The notes beneath the pieces were generated by a model. It was given only the letters and a program-made list of their open reading frames with translations, was not told the DNA's origin and searched no databases. DNA of 64,000 nt from Haliotis asinina (taxonomy: Eukaryota; Mollusca; Gastropoda; Lepetellida; Haliotidae), in contig NC_090288.1 of NCBI RefSeq assembly GCF_037392515.1, positions 1,550,001 through 1,614,000 on the forward strand. Direction: 5' to 3'. The translations under genes and the position numbers were made by a program. Of this stretch, positions 34,035 through 48,089 are shown in pieces. The stretch's first letter is position 1, and each line of letters opens with the position of its first letter.

Positions 34035-37000
34035 AACTGAGTGGAACAGAGGGAGGAGACAGAGGGGGGAAAGGAAAGGCACTTGCAAGTGGCCTCTGCC
34101 AAACACTGATACACATTGTTAAATGTAGCATTGTCTAATGCCCTGTTTCACTCATTTGTGAAGGAAATAGCTATTGTGATTCAGGATCCTCAACAAAAGG
34201 CATCTTTAACCAGCACAGGTTCTCGAGGATTATATTGCATGATACTGGGACTCCTTCAACAATGCAGAGAGTATACACAACATTCCCCCCACTGCCGCCC
34301 TGTAGGATCCAGATTGGCACAATTACATTGACAACAAACATGGCTTTGAAAATGAGGAAGCTTTCTGTTTTTATATTTCTCTCTTCAAACTTCAACTTGT
34401 TATCTTCAAGCTCATCAGAAAAACTGAGAAACTTTACATACCTGGCTAAACTGGTAGCTTTCAAAAATTGCACGTTCCTGTTAACCCTTTCCGGGCAGTG
34501 TTCTGCCAAGTGATGTTGGATCATTGTGAGTCTGTTTTGGAGTGGGTCTTAATTTAGACAGTGGTAGTGCTATTTCAGCATAGTGCTGAACAGACTTTTG
34601 ACAATTGTGCTGCATTTTAATAAACTGAATGGAGCAAAGGAAGTACGGCGTGAGTGAGTGAGTGAGTAAGAAAATGAGCCTTAACTGAGTGGCCTCTGTG
34701 AAACTCATTAATTTGTGATTTATGATCTAATTCATTCATTTGTGAGGGGAATATTTCCAGTGTGCATGTTTGAAGTCCTCCATTTATTAATTGTTGACAG
34801 TGAAAGCCTTACAGCACCTGTGATGTCCATCTCCAACACATCAACACACTTGGGGATTAAAGGGAAAACTTGTATGAATTCTGATAAAATCACTATAGCT
34901 TTTAGTGTGTGAGTGCAACTGTCAACAAGGATCATGTGTGATTTAAATGGCAGCTTAAGGTGAAAGCGTATGTTAGCTCAAATATTTAATTTCCTTTTTA
35001 GATAGCTTTATTATGTATGTCACATGCCACTTAAGCTATCAGCAGCTGTCTCCATGGCTGCACTGGTTATGGAGATAACTTCTAAGGTGGTGCCAGTACT
35101 TAAAAAGATGAAGTCTGGCTGTCCAGATGCTTGTCACAGGAAACGTTGGGGTGAGGGAGCAGGATAGTTTTGAGGGGGGTGGGGGGTAGGTACCTTGACT
35201 TAATCGGAAGATAGTTGGAGGTGGCACAAGTATTGTTGTCTGTGTAGGAATGACATTGTTTCATGCCTTGTGGTAGAGCATCCAATATATCATTTGCTTT
35301 GTTAAATCGTTGTGGCAATATACATCTGCAATTTCATTTATCAAGTCTTTTATTGGTATATTATTTGTGTTTCGAGAAAAGAAATCAACAAATAATCCAT
35401 TTAGCCAGGCATGTAGTGTTTAAATGCTTTTGGCAATGGATATATCCAGTTTTTCACTCATAATTGCTTTTTTAAATTTTAGAAAACAGGTATCCAATAT
35501 TTCACTTGCCCAGTCTTGTATGAGTTTATGATTTCTGCCAGTGGGTATTCTCTGTTTAAATTGTCCAACCTTTTTCGTTTTAGTGAATATTGATGAAAGG
35601 CATGGAATATTTCACTCTTCCAGTCCTCTACTGTTTTATGACTTGTGAAACATGAATCAGGTGTTTAACTTTACTCTCATTTATCCAGCCTGTACAACCT
35701 GTGATTGTGGGAACCCCGCAATCTCTTCATTCGTTAGTTTATTGCTGTAGGAAGTGGCCTTTGCATCCTACAAGCATACACTGAGAGACATGAATTACAG
35801 GAGTAGACAGATAGATACCAAGTAAATATGTCTGCAGATATCTTTCCCTGTTGGGTCTACTGAATTTCTTGCTAGAGTACTATTCTCCACGAATTATATT
35901 CAACAAGGTCAAATGGTCGCCATCAAACCTCAAGGTTTTGTTGCGTAAATTTAAGTTTAATCTCTGAGAGACAGTTCATACAGGTTTTGTAGGAAATGTA
36001 AAGTAGGTTTCAGAGGGTAGATAAACATATTTTATTTTTTGTCCATAAACCTATCATATATAGTTATTTAAAGTGGTTGCAGTTTTGTGGCTGTGAACTT
36101 GTTGATAGGGATACATTATGAGTTAGTCTGAAACACTATGTTTGTAGCTCTGGCTTGTCCATCACATATATGGGTGGTCCCTGAAGCTGATAGATTTATG
36201 AGTGGCTACAACAAAGGTTTAGTGTGAATTCAGCTTACAAAACATTTTAAGGTTGTCAAGTAGCCATGTATGTTGCTTTTGGTTGCTGATGGGATCTTTG
36301 TCAAGAAGTTTTCTTGGGGTTTTGTCTTAAAAATAGAGAATATGAAATAGGAAATTATTTACAAATTATTTTGGGGGACGTAAGGACTAGATATGTGAAA
36401 TCAAAATTGGGCATGGTGTTACCATGACAACTATTATCATTTCAGTGTATTTATCTCCAGAGAATACTGTAAAATCATCTAACCTCACTTTTTCTTCCTA
36501 AAGTAATTGTCTGCTGCATGGCTGAAAAAGATATTAATTTTTCAGTGTGAATTACATGTTTTGAGTCTGTCAGTGTGAAAGTAGTATATTTCAGTGATAA
36601 ACTTTCATATTTTGATTATTGCAACCTGTAGCCAGCAGCTAGAGTCAAACATTTGAGTTAAAATCACCAAAACCTTGCTGAGGCAGACTTAGAAAACTTC
36701 CTTCAAGTTATTATAATCATCATCTCTTGTACATCAACACACTTGATGGATAAATGCCAGATAAACATTTAATTATCAGAAAAAGTGAGTTAAACGGTTA
36801 CAGCTAATAGTCGCAGTGAAGTTGAAAAACTGATAAAAAGCCTGCAGTCTGTGAGAAAAAAGAAATGTGATGGCCTTTCATCATCAAAGCTGACATGCCA
36901 TTAATGGAGGTATTTATGTATGTGTTGTTTCCTTGTTTATTCATCATTGCCATAATGTAGGTCAGGCATTTCTCTATCAGTGGGGTGACTGATGACTTGT

Positions 37001-37359
37001 GGGTAATCTGTCTTGTGGGTATGCAGGTCTATGGTCTCCCCTCCACATAGCTGGTTAATCAGGGGTGTAACGACCTGTAGCAAATAGCTCAACACCACCT
37101 TCAGATAGCTACCATCGCCATCCTCTCACAGCTATTCCTGGAGAAGGGAGGAGAGAGGATCACTGGGAGGCTAGGGTGCTTGGCATCAGCCTGTTTTATT
37201 ACTGTAGTTGTGTCACTCATGGCATATTTTCACAGAATTATTACTCAAGTTAATGTTGGTTTATTGGACAATGACAGTTCATGTTTTTTTGTCCAGATGC
37301 AAAATAGAGGGGGTCCTCACTGAATTTGATGAGTCAAAACACTCCAGAACTCTCTCTTG
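34035..37359. other. Unique, gene-free stretch (possible intron)
   Basis: No exon is supported. Overlapping frames on both strands at 34116-34935 show no domain pattern. A short gtgagtgag run lies at 34648-34668. Most of the stretch is AT-rich unique sequence. Confidence 0.4.
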
Positions 37360-37790
37360 AGCCAACACTGACATAAACTGTTGTACCCAGTGTCTTCAAA
37401 TTTGGTGACTGCCTACATCGGGGGATTACACACCTTATTTTCAAGGTCACCATGACTCTTTGACCATTTTTCAAACTCTTGTTAATATGATATCTGACGA
37501 ACTGTTGTACCCATTGTCTTCAAATTTGGTGACAGCATATTTGGGGAATTAGGCAGACACCAGTCGATTTGAGTGACCTTGATCTTATTTTCAATGTGAC
37601 CACGATGCTTAATTCACTTTTTTAACTTATGTTGATGCATAAAACATTGCAACCAATGTCCTTAACTTTGTTGACAGCCTACATGAGGTGATTGATAATC
37701 CAGACACTAGTCATTTCACGCAGTTTGTGTGTGAGCAAAAAGTAGAAAGAAGTGAATATGTTGTAAATATTTCATTCTTCTTTAGCGGCG
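37360..37790. repeat. Three diverged tandem copies of an about 130-150-bp unit
   Basis: The phrase 'tgtcttcaaatttggtgac', preceded by 'ctgttgtaccca', occurs at about 37379 and 37501. A more diverged version ('tgtccttaactttgttgac') lies near 37657. Between them are 'ttattttcaaggtcaccatg' and 'ttattttcaatgtgaccacg'. This looks like an old dispersed mollusc repeat; the class is unknown. Confidence 0.65.
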
Positions 37791-40700
37791 GGGGCATTGT
37801 CACATTAGTGGCAAATACTTGTTGTATTTAGTTTTGAGATTTGTGTCATGTCTAAGGGAACCCTCATCTGATATGGCATATTGACCAATCTGAGATTGGT
37901 CAAGATACCCACTATATTTCATGTGGAGGATTTACAAACAACCAGAATTTCTCCATTTGCCCTTCACACCCCACATGGTTCCGACGTGTATTTATAATTG
38001 ATTTTCAAAATTTCAATTAAAGTGTACTATTTCAATGATTTCACAAGTAGTTTTTGCCTCTTACGATATGGGCTCATGTGGAAGACATCTTAAATTTGAA
38101 CTAATATTCCTAATACCATTTTGAATGATCAGTCACGTTTTCAAGATGTACAGAAGGCTGTTCAGCATCACATCAGAGAAGGTTGGAGAAAGAATGTCTT
38201 AAGTGAAAGATCAAAGTATCTGTCAAGTGATGAGGCACCAAGAGAGAGATCCTCCTCTGATTGTGCCCGTGTCTCCTGCTACCCTGTCTTTTTCAGATTT
38301 AAATATCACTTTTTCTTTTTCAGTTTCCTTCAGGCTTATTGTGAAATTTTCTTACAAATTCTAATTATTTAAATCCCTGTAGTCACTCTTTTCTTCAAGG
38401 AAATCAAAACGAATCATCAGCTAAAGTTTCTTTTCCAAACAGAAAAGTGATGATAATTCTTGAAGCCGTCTTTAAGCATTCCTGATATCAAGTTGGTAGA
38501 ATTTGACTAATTTGATCAGTGCAGACATTTTTGAGCACAGAGACCTCCTCTGTAGGTTGGGTAATAAATATAGGTTGCCTCGTGAGTGTGTTTAAGAATG
38601 GTTAACCTGCATTAGGAATAAACATTGTATTTAGCGAGAATTGGCGTGCTAAATACATAGTGTTTATTCTTAATGCAAAATATTCATCATCCCAAAACAC
38701 ACAAATGTGATAACCTATTTATCTTACAATGTCATTCTCACTTTTGATTAAAAAAAATGTGATTTCATTTGCCACATATCATGAAACTAAACTTTGTGTG
38801 ATGTGCCCACAAATCTATGATGTCACAAATATGTGTGTAGTAATATGTGACATCACAAGCCTGGTGACATACTTTCTCCTGATGACTCAGCTGAATGCAT
38901 CAGGTAATCTAGTTCCCAGTAAGTTTTTATGTTGTCAACAAATCTTAGATTACATTTGAAATATAACAACAAACTCATGTGGAACTTCACAAACCTTCAT
39001 TTACCCCTTTGAACAACAAATGCACTTCCTGTGTGGATCTCTTGCTAACACTGACAGCTGGTTGGCGAACTGATGTTGGTATCCTCTTAAGCCTGTCATC
39101 TTCTATCTTTGCTTTGCAATCAACTCCATCTATCATAAGCAAGCATGAATTTTCTGTGAACAAAGCACTGACAGTACCAAAACCATGGCCGTCAATCCAG
39201 GCAGAACACCCGTGATATGATGTTTGTTACACTGTGAAAGTAGTCCCTAAAATTTGCATATGACCTCTCTAATTTGAATTGACATCTATATATGACCCCA
39301 ACATATACCGAAAATATCTGTTGGCATTATCCTGCCAAGAACAGGATCCATTGTATGATAAATGTCTGTGTACAAAAACCCTGCAGTGATTGTTAGCTCC
39401 ACAAGTTAGACAATATAATGTTAATACAATACATTTTACGATATGTAAAATTTTGATCCCACACATGCCTCCAGTATTGCTTGTTATGAAGTATACATAC
39501 ACTAAAAAGGCATGATTACACTCTTATCATTTTCCTTCATAATTTTTAAAAAATACTGCAGGTAGTCAGTACACAAGAATGTTTGTTCCACCCTAACTCA
39601 ACTTGAAACAAATGACACGAGATCCAAGCATCCTATGGGCACTCCCTCCCCAACCAGTGTGGTGTTCCAAGAACTGAAATATGACCTTGAACTGTAGACA
39701 GATAATACCACTGCCTGACCTGTTCCACCACCCACCATGGCGAGTGTACACATATCAGAGGTAATTACCCAACTTATCTTTGACAATTGTTCTCTGTTAG
39801 TGAGAGGAATCAGTGGACAAGACAACAAGCAAAGGTCACATTCCTTACTTCACTTTCATTGTCTTACCAAACTTCAAGGTCACACTTAACTCTTAATATT
39901 TGTATCAATGAATGGCAAAATTTGGATAAAAACTCTGAGGGGTGTTTGCTTAAATATGTAATAAATGCTACTCAGAAGTTGTTTAAGAACACCCACGTCT
40001 TTCTATGGATATTGATGACAGGTAACAACTATGTGATGAGTCACACAGTTTGGTGTGATGTTTGTTGGGGTTGTTGACTGGGATGAGCATGACATGGAAT
40101 TAGTCATGGCCTTACAGGTGGTAGATGGGAAGGGGTGCAGTAAATGACACTGGGAGATAGCTCTGCAAGGGTTAATACAGATGGGAGGATGTTCCCCGCT
40201 ATTTCATCATGACCCTATTGTTTTACTATCATCCTGGAAAGGTCAGAGCAAATTGGTGACCTTGTATCAAATGTACCTAGTTGTCAAATCTCCACAGCTC
40301 ATACAGCCTAGTTCCACAGATAGTTGGAGCTGTGTTGGGAGGAGGGTGCAGAGGGGCACCTGCTGAGTGGAGTAGGGGGCTGAGGGGCACCTGCTGAGTG
40401 GAGTAGGGTGCAGGATGTTCCTGTTTGGTGATTATGCTGAGTGACCCTGAGACTAATGTTTCCATCTAGTCTTCTCTTGTACAGTTGACATACAGGAGAC
40501 CCTTTGAATCCAGAATACCTACATGGAAATTCTTGGTCTGGCTTTGCCAATGTCCCATCCAGAGTTTCTTATAATGTCTGTCAGTGCCTGTGGTAGACAT
40601 TACCATTCATCTGTGTCCTGAGTCATGCTCCTGAAGCAGCTGTATACATGTGCCTTGATTGACCTGTTGTTGAAGACTTTCAGATAAACCTGTCTACAAG

Positions 40701-42109
40701 TCACTGTTACGGTAAGAGAAACTTTACTTGCACCCCAGGAACTACGACAGTTCACCTGGGTTTCTTTATTGGCCAGTTGTTGCAGACATTAAGGTGACAA
40801 TGTAAAGTGTCTTGCCTGTGTTCCATGTGTTCTAGCTTGATCTATCTCTCAATTGTGTTTTGGTCACCTGTCAGCTAATGACCACGGTCCCTATCTCCAG
40901 GTGAACTGACCAGTGACAACCCCTGCAGGTAGGTACTTGCTGCTGCTCAACCCTCTACTTGTACCTGGAATAGTCTTCAGATTACCAACAAGATTACTTA
41001 GAAAATTATGATTAAGCTAATTTTGGTGGAAAGCTTTTTATGAGGGAGAGGCCAGATCAACAGATGAGACTCCTGCATTGTTGGGGATCTTCATGAAATT
41101 CTGCCAGTTCCATCAATGTGCTTTGTCATAGATAGAGTTCCAGCTATCCTGTGTATAGTCTCACCAGCACATAATGATGTCATGAGGTCATGCTGACATG
41201 CCTGGTTTGTGTCTGAAGTTGGTGGGGATTCTGTCAACCTGCAGGACAGGGCTAATATACATGGTTTATTTTGTGTCACTTGGGATAGTTTTGTCAACCA
41301 TATTGTATTGGTCAACTGTACTTTATGTCAAAGAAATGAAAGATCATATGCTGGGTTATAAGTGCTTTCAGTCTCACAGAATATGTTGTGTTTGTGAAGT
41401 TCAGATAGGACTGACATATAGAGCAGCATAGGGCTGGTATAGACTTCATGAATCTTTAACCCTTTACATGGTAAGCTGTGAGAATATACAGGGTCAGTTT
41501 CCTCTGCCTTGTATGGGTTGACTCAGCTGGGGATTTAAGTGGTCAGGTTGTGTGACTTGGCTGAGTAGAGGTCACCACATGGATGCTGACCAGTCCTGAC
41601 CAGTTGATATGTGACAGTGATTATATATGACAAATTGTTCACACTATTACAATTATCCTGTCTCTTTTTCTTTTTCTGTCTTATGTATCTGAATTAGGCA
41701 GTCTGTTTTTGTTGAAGAAACAGCTGAAAGTACTAATATTTATGCTGAGTCTGCATCTTGCTGCTTCCTCCTTCAGAGCTAACAACAAGACCGCCATTGT
41801 GTGCCTACAGTAGGCAACCACAAGGGCTCTCAACGTCACACACTCAGACAGACAATTGTTAATAAATAAATAAACATTTGCCTGGATCAACAGGTGTTAT
41901 GCCATACAGACATTCCACCACACTAAGTCTGGACCTGAGTGCTGTCTGTGCCAGCACCCTCCGCTGGTGACCTTTACACCTACCAGGCAGTTATGGCAGA
42001 AGGGGCCATATGGACCCCTGTTTGTGTTTGTTATCTCTTAAATATCCTCACCTGTGACTGACTGACCTTTACCTCACCTTTGTGGAGGAAACACTAACAG
42101 AATTCTTGA
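37791..42109. other. Mostly unique stretch; no gene assigned
   Basis: It contains the hairpin at 38608-38677 and two to three copies of a 'cacctgctgagtggagtagg' repeat at 40350-40410. Open frames at 38121-38372, 38979-39215 and 41198-41431 were examined. None shows a family pattern or a matching pair of splice sites, including for the missing sarcospan helices. Confidence 0.4.
38608..38677. other. 70-nt near-perfect hairpin
   Basis: The left arm (38608-38635, 'tgcattaggaataaacattg' plus 'tatttagc') pairs with the right arm (38648-38677), with about three mismatches or bulges and a 12-nt loop. The size is in the range of a precursor microRNA, but a tiny foldback MITE would look the same. Expression is unknown. 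Confidence 0.6.
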
Positions 42110-45100
42110 GACCAGGCACATACTGGATCTCTGTTCAGATATGAGGGAACCTGCCAATACTTGATCTCTGACCAGATACCAGGGAACCTGTCAGTACTGG
42201 ATCATTGATCAGATACCAGGGAACCTGTCAGTACTGGATGACTGACCAGATACCAGGGAACTTGTCAGTACTGGATGACTGACCAGATACAAGGGGACAC
42301 ACTAATACTGGATCAATGACCAGATAACAGGGAAAGAGCCAATACTGGATCATTGACCAGATACCAGGTTGACCATTTACCTGTCACTACTGGATCACTG
42401 TCCAGATACCAGGGAAAATGTTAGTACTGGATGACTGACCAAATACCAGGGAACCTGTCAGTACTGGATCACTGTCCAGATACCGAGAACCTACCAATAC
42501 AGGTTCACTGACCAGATACCGAGAACCTACCAATACAGGTTCACTGACCAGATACCGAGAACCTACCAATACAGGTTCACTGACCAGATACCGAGAACCT
42601 ACCAATACAGGTTCACTGACCAGATACCGAGAACCTACCAATACAGGTTCACTGACCAGATACCGAGAACCTACCAATACAGGTTCACTGACCAGATACC
42701 GAGAACCTACCAATACAGGTTCACTGACCAGATACCGAGAACCTACCAATACAGGTTCACTGACCAGATACCGAGAACCTACCAATACAGGTTCACTGAC
42801 CAGATACCGAGAACCTACCAATACAGGTTCACTGACCAGATACCGAGAACCTACCAATACAGGTTCACTGACCAGATACTGGGAATCTACCAATACAGGT
42901 TCACTGACCAGATACCGAGAACCTACCAATACAGGTTCACTGACCAGATACCGAGAACCTACCAATACAGGATCACTGTCCAGATACCGAGAACCTACCA
43001 ATACAGGTTCACTGACCAGATACCGAGAACCTACCAATACAGGTTCACTGACCAGATACCGAGAACCTACCAATACAGGTTCACTGACCAGATACCGAGA
43101 ACCTACCAATACAGGTTCACTGACCAGATACCGAGAACCTACCAATACAGGTTCACTGACCAGATACCGAGAACCTACCAATACAGGTTCACTGACCAGA
43201 TACCGAGAACCTACCAATACAGGTTCACTGACCAGATACCGAGAACCTACCAATACAGGTTCACTGACCAGATACTGGGAATCTACCAATACAGGTTCAC
43301 TGACCAGATACCGAGAACCTACCAATACAGGTTCACTGACCAGATACCGAGAACCTACCAATACAGGTTCACTGACCAGATACTGGGAACCTACCAATAC
43401 AGGTTCACTGACCAGATACCGAGAACCTACCAATACAGGTTCACTGACCAGATACTGGGAATCTACCAATACAGGTTCACTGACCAGATACCGAGAACCT
43501 ACCAATACAGGATCACTGACCAGATACCGAGAACCTACCAATACAGGTTCACTGTCCAGATACCGAGAACCTACCAATACAGGTTCACTGACCAGATACC
43601 GAGAACCTACCAATACAGGATCACTGTCCAGATACCGAGAACCTACCAATACAGGATCACTGTCCAGATACCGAGAACCTACCAATACAGGTTCACTGAC
43701 CAGATACCGAGAATCTACCAATACAGGTTCACTGACCAGATACCGAGAACCTACCAATACAGGTTCACTGACCAGATACTGGGAATCTACCAATACAGGT
43801 TCACTGACCAGATACCGAGAACCTACCAATACAGGTTCACTGACCAGATACCGAGAATCTACCAATACAGGTTCACTGACCAGATACCGAGAACCTACCA
43901 ATACAGGTTCACTGACCAGATACTGGGAATCTACCAATACAGGTTCACTGACCAGATACCGAGAACCTACCAATACAGGTTCACTGACCAGATACCGAGA
44001 ACCTACCAATACAGGATCACTGTCCAGATACCGAGAACCTACCAATACAGGATCACTGTCCAGATACCGAGAACCTACCAATACAGGTTCACTGACCAGA
44101 TACCGAGAATCTACCAATACAGGATCACTGTCCAGATACCGAGAACCTACCAATACAGGATCACTGTCCAGATACCGAGAACCTACCAATACAGGATCAC
44201 TGTCCAGATACCGAGAACCTACCAATACAGGATCACTGTCCAGATACCGAGAACCTACCAATACAGGATCACTGTCCAGATACCGAGAACCTACCAATAC
44301 AGGATCACTGTCCAGATACCGAGAACCTACCAATACAGGATCACTGTCCAGATACCGAGAACCTACCAATACAGGTTCACTGACCAGATACCGAGAACCT
44401 ACCAATACAGGATCACTGTCCAGATACCGAGAACCTACCAATACAGGATCACTGTCCAGATACCGAGAACCTACCAATACAGGTTCACTGACCAGATACC
44501 GAGAACCTACCAATACAGGATCACTGTCCAGATACCGAGAACCTACCAATACAGGTTCACTGACCAGATACCGAGAACCTACCAATACAGGTTCACTGAC
44601 CAGATACCGAGAACCTACCAATACAGGTTCACTGTCCAGATACCGAGAACCTACCAATACAGGTTCACTGTCCAGATACCGAGAACCTACCAATACAGGT
44701 TCACTGTCCAGATACCGAGAACCTACCAATACAGGTTCACTGACCAGATACCGAGAACCTACCAATACAGGTTCACTGACCAGATACCGAGAACCTACCA
44801 ATACAGGTTCACTGTCCAGATACCGAGAACCTACCAATACAGGTTCACTGACCAGATACCGAGAACCTACCAATACAGGTTCACTGACCAGATACCGAGA
44901 ACCTACCAATACAGGTTCACTGACCAGATACCGAGAACCTACCAATACAGGATCACTGACCAGATACCGAGAACCTACCAATACAGGTTCACTGACCAGA
45001 TACCGAGAACCTACCAATACAGGTTCACTGACCAGATACTGGGAATCTACCAATACAGGATCACTGACCAGATACCGAGAACCTACCAATACAGGTTCAC

Positions 45101-46140
45101 TGTCCAGATACCGAGAACCTACCAATACAGGTTCACTGACCAGAGACCGAGAACCTACCAATACAGGTTCACTGACCAGATACCGAGAACCTACCAATAC
45201 AGGATCACTGACCAGATACTGGGAATCTACCAATACAGGTTCACTGACCAGATACCGAGAACCTACCAATACAGGTTCACTGTCCAGATACCGAGAACCT
45301 ACCAATACAGGTTCACTGACCAGATACCGAGAACCTACCAATACAGGTTCACTGACCAGATACCGAGAACCTACCAATACAGGATCACTGACCAGATACT
45401 GGGAACCTACCAATACAGGTTCACTGACCAGATACCGAGAACCTACCAATACAGGTTCACTGACCAGATACCGAGAACCTACCAATACAGGTTCACTGAC
45501 CAGATACTGGGAATCTACCAATACAGGATCACTGACCAGATACCGAGAACCTACCAATACAGGTTCACTGACCAGATACCGAGAACCTACCAATACAGGT
45601 TCACTGACCAGATACCGAGAACCTACCAATACAGGTTCACTGACCAGATACCGAGAACCTACCAATACAGGTTCACTGACCAGATACCGAGAACCTACCA
45701 ATACAGGTTCACTGTCCAGATACCGAGAACCTACCAATACAGGTTCACTGACCAGATACCGAGAACCTACCAATACAGGTTCACTGTCCAGATACCGAGA
45801 ACCTACCAATACAGGTTCACTGTCCAGATACCGAGAACCTACCAATACAGGTTCACTGTCCAGATACCGAGAACCTACCAATACAGGTTCACTGTCCAGA
45901 TACCGAGAACCTACCAATACAGGTTCACTGACCAGATACCGAGAACCTACCAATACAGGATCACTGACCAGATACCGAGAACCTACCAATACAGGTTCAC
46001 TGACCAGATACCGAGAACCTACCAATACAGGTTCACTGACCAGATACCGAGAACCTACCAATACAGGTTCACTGACCAGATACCGAGAACCTACCAATAC
46101 AGGTTCACTGACCAGATACTGGGAACCTACCAATACCAGG
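42110..46140. repeat. 36-bp minisatellite, about 100 homogeneous copies plus a degenerate edge
   Basis: From about 42470 the unit 'gaacctaccaatacaggttc' plus 'actgaccagataccga' repeats with almost no length change. The left edge (42110-42470) is degenerate. Three sites vary: ggTtc/ggAtc, ctgAcc/ctgTcc and taccgagaacc/tactgggaatc. Because 36 is divisible by 3, the minus strand holds a 1265-codon frame (dodecapeptide VLVGSRYLVSEP). I treat this as an artefact: there is no signal peptide, unique domain or start context, and related codons vary as freely at replacement as at silent sites. Confidence 0.95.
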
Positions 46141-47346
46141 AAACTGTTACATACCATACAAGTTGGCCAAACAACTTGAATCATTCAAATATCATGACTC
46201 ATCTTGAGTATAAGACCAGGATGAAACATTGGTAAACAATACATAATGATTAAAGTGTGGGGAACCCCAGGTCAAACCTCAAACACGTACCACCATTAAA
46301 CTCATGTAAACTACCAGGATCCTATTTCATAGTGTGATCTTAGAGCTAGGGCTGCCAGCTCAGGTTAAGCTAGTCCAGTTGTTGGACTGCTGTGAAACTG
46401 AGCTCATGAGTCTGAGCTATTACCTGTATCTGTGACAGAAAGTGGGATGCACATCATGTGACATACCTCTCCTGGTACAGCCTTGCCTAGTCTGTATCAC
46501 ATTCCCAGCCTTGCTCCAAGTTTGTACTGATTGCTGTCCCAATGGATGTATAGTAATTCTATTCCTCAAAGAGGCAAGTCTAGATAAGAGGACAGGACCC
46601 CCGTCTGCTATCTGTTATTTTTGAGAACCTGTTATTTAAACTATTAGTTTTTTACCGTAGAGACTTGTTCATGTCTACCACACTCCCTGGACCATATTAT
46701 TTTCCCAAGCCAAGCCATCCCTGCAATGTCTTAGCTCCAAATGAGGCAAGTCAAGGTTCTCCAAGTTTTGGTTCTGAATCTCTGACCTCCTTGGGGCAGA
46801 GACCATGTGTTAGACTAAGCTATGACAGTCTTCCTTAATTAAAGGGGAAAAGTGTGTTTCCCCTTGCCTCCATGTTGATGTGAGTTTGAATCCCAGCTAC
46901 AGTCTGTTTGATGCTGAACAATGAATTGCAATGTACCTCGAAAACTGATGAACAGAAAATATTCAGTGAAATGCTGATCATGTTCAAACTTTCAGACCAA
47001 CTCAGTGAGGGTTTGCAGAATATATATTCTAAAAATGAAAAAAAAGGGTTTTTAACAAACTATCATTGAAATATTGACAACGTTCGATATTTGTTATGAG
47101 GGAGGAGTGCACTGAAAGGAACAGCCAGGCACCAACAGAAAGGATGGAGAGGACACAGCACAGGTTAATGAATGAATAACTTTGTTGGCACTTGTGCACA
47201 TGCTTCTCGAACACCTGGCTGTCCCCTTCTCTGCACTCCTGGACTGACTGTACATGCCAGTCAGGAAGGGTCCTGTAGGGTCATCTAGATGGTTATATCC
47301 CATCAGATCATCTGTACTGATAGTACTGGTATTAAAAACCCAGATA
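46141..47346. other. Unique spacer
   Basis: No gene is recognised. A TTAATTAAAGGGG motif at about 46836 could be an element edge, but no partner was found. Confidence 0.4.
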
Positions 47347-47470
47347 CTCACTCACTCACTCACTCACTCACTCACTCACTCACTCACTCACTCACTCACT
47401 CACTCACTCACTCACTCACTCACTCACTCACTCACTCACTCACTCACTCACTCACTCACTCACTCACTCT
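47347..47470. repeat. (ACTC)n microsatellite, about 31 copies
   Basis: An uninterrupted tetranucleotide run. The same motif forms the tail of the SINE family in this window, so it may have expanded from a SINE tail whose body is no longer recognisable. Confidence 0.97.
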
Positions 47471-48089
47471 CCAGTTCCTTTAGATTGGATAACCAGCTGA
47501 AACATATTAAACAAGTTCCAAATAAATTTGTCCCAAGTTAAAACATGAACTTTTTTATGAGATAAAAGCATCCAAATTTTATGGTTGAATGTTTTCCTGC
47601 TCTATTGTCTTTTTCTGTGAAGACTGTGATGAAACTCTGCTGGAAAAGTTGAGTGTAAGTTTTAGAGAAGTCAGTTTCCACCTCCATCCTGCTGATTATG
47701 TGAGTTTAGTGTAGTCTACCATCTGTGCGAGAGTTTTAATGGAGGCACACACTTCCTGCTGCGAGTAGAACTATGTACTGCCTTTAGACTTAAACACCCT
47801 GAAGTGGCTCAGGCTTTCAGTACTGCATACATATGGGCATGATTTCCTCTCAATATTCCTCTTGCTAAACTACACCATGTAATTGGTTCTAGGTGCACAT
47901 CAATAAATGATTTCATTTTTCTGTTATCAAGAAGCATATGTATATTTCTGATGAGAAAAAAAAGAACATTTGATACTTTTTACCGAAGAGCTCCAGTGTG
48001 GACTGCCAAGGAATGGATGTAAATGATTAAAAAGTTTAATTCCTCTTTCATTAGAGATGAGAGTTTTCTAGTTTGTGTAAACATTTCAG
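47471..48089. other. Unique spacer
   Basis: No repeat or RNA gene was recognised. It ends at the candidate splice acceptor described next. Confidence 0.4.

Noticed and set aside
34171..34524. 117-codon minus-strand frame
   Set aside because: No domain pattern, opposing frames on the other strand, no splice support; ordinary length for chance in this composition.
41198..41431. Candidate for a missing sarcospan helix
   Set aside because: It has a hydrophobic segment but none of the expected neighbouring residues, and no acceptor that would join in phase 0 to the exon at 25603.
42387..46184. 1265-codon minus-strand open frame
   Set aside because: It is explained by a stop-free 36-bp tandem unit. 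There is no unique domain, signal peptide or start context, and both ends dissolve into repeat edges.
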